Assembly (NCBI GenBank): GCA_900556575.1
Contig: USPO01000016.1
Span: forward strand, 1-14,643
DNA from: an uncultured Eubacteriales bacterium
GTDB lineage: Bacteria; Bacillota; Clostridia; UBA1381
DNA length: 14,643 nucleotides
Direction: 5' to 3'
The position numbers and the translations under genes were made by a program. The notes beneath the pieces were generated by a model. The model saw nothing but the letters and a program-made list of their open reading frames with translations. It did not search any database and was not told the origin of the DNA. Below are positions 14,621-14,643 of this stretch, in pieces. Each line of letters opens with the position of its first letter. Within the stretch, counting starts at the first letter, position 1.

Positions 14621-14643
14621 CTTTCAGGAAACGGTGAAAATCT

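Noticed and set aside
1..14643. CRISPR array or cas genes accompanying the CARF nuclease
   Set aside because: No regularly spaced repeats and no cas-like proteins were found on either strand within the window.

Overview
The window looks like a chromosomal segment of a low-GC, Gram-positive anaerobe of the class Clostridia, plausibly a gut plant-fibre degrader of the Ruminococcus/Eubacterium type. The reasons are AT-rich intergenic DNA, strong AGGAGG-type ribosome binding sites, sigma-A promoters with near-consensus boxes, the rpmH-rnpA-yidD-yidC-jag block, the mltG-trmR pair, and a large secreted GH30/GH43 enzyme with Ig-like and LamG modules. The genus is an inference; there is no 16S in the window.

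Layout. (1) 1-1376, minus strand: the start of a surface-polysaccharide operon, with wecB (UDP-GlcNAc 2-epimerase) coupled by a one-base stop/start overlap to an ABC-2 polysaccharide-export permease cut by the window edge. (2) 1456-1640, plus strand: a stand-alone tRNA-Lys(CTT) with its own promoter and terminator. (3) 1671-3008, plus strand: a monocistronic CARF-nuclease gene of the DUF1887 (Card1/Can2) family with its own strong promoter and no cas genes or CRISPR array in the window. (4) 3159-6413, plus strand: rpmH, a terminator-like hairpin, then rnpA, yidD, yidC and jag. Together these encode a ribosomal protein, the RNase P protein and the membrane-insertion machinery, and a terminator closes the unit. 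(5) 6433-9854, plus strand: a probable four-gene envelope operon of a small membrane protein, an acyltransferase-3 membrane enzyme, mltG and trmR, ending in a bidirectional terminator. (6) 9876-14643, minus strand: a very large modular secreted glycoside hydrolase. The order is GH30, its beta-sandwich, Ig-like, discoidin/F5-8C, beta-sandwich, PT linker, LamG, atypical Ig, linker module and GH43. It is split in two by a frameshift near 11055-11099 and has an in-frame stop just before its visible N-terminus.

How the parts relate. Most genes serve the envelope: polysaccharide precursor and export, membrane insertion, peptidoglycan processing, and probable acylation of a surface polymer. The GH30-GH43 protein would act outside the cell on plant side-chain polysaccharides. 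The outlier is the CARF nuclease, a cyclic-oligoadenylate-responsive effector type usually tied to type III CRISPR, here sitting alone between a tRNA gene and rpmH. It is the best candidate in the window for an undescribed system. The usual neighbours of rpmH (dnaA upstream, mnmE/mnmG downstream) are absent, so the ancestral origin-proximal cluster has been rearranged.
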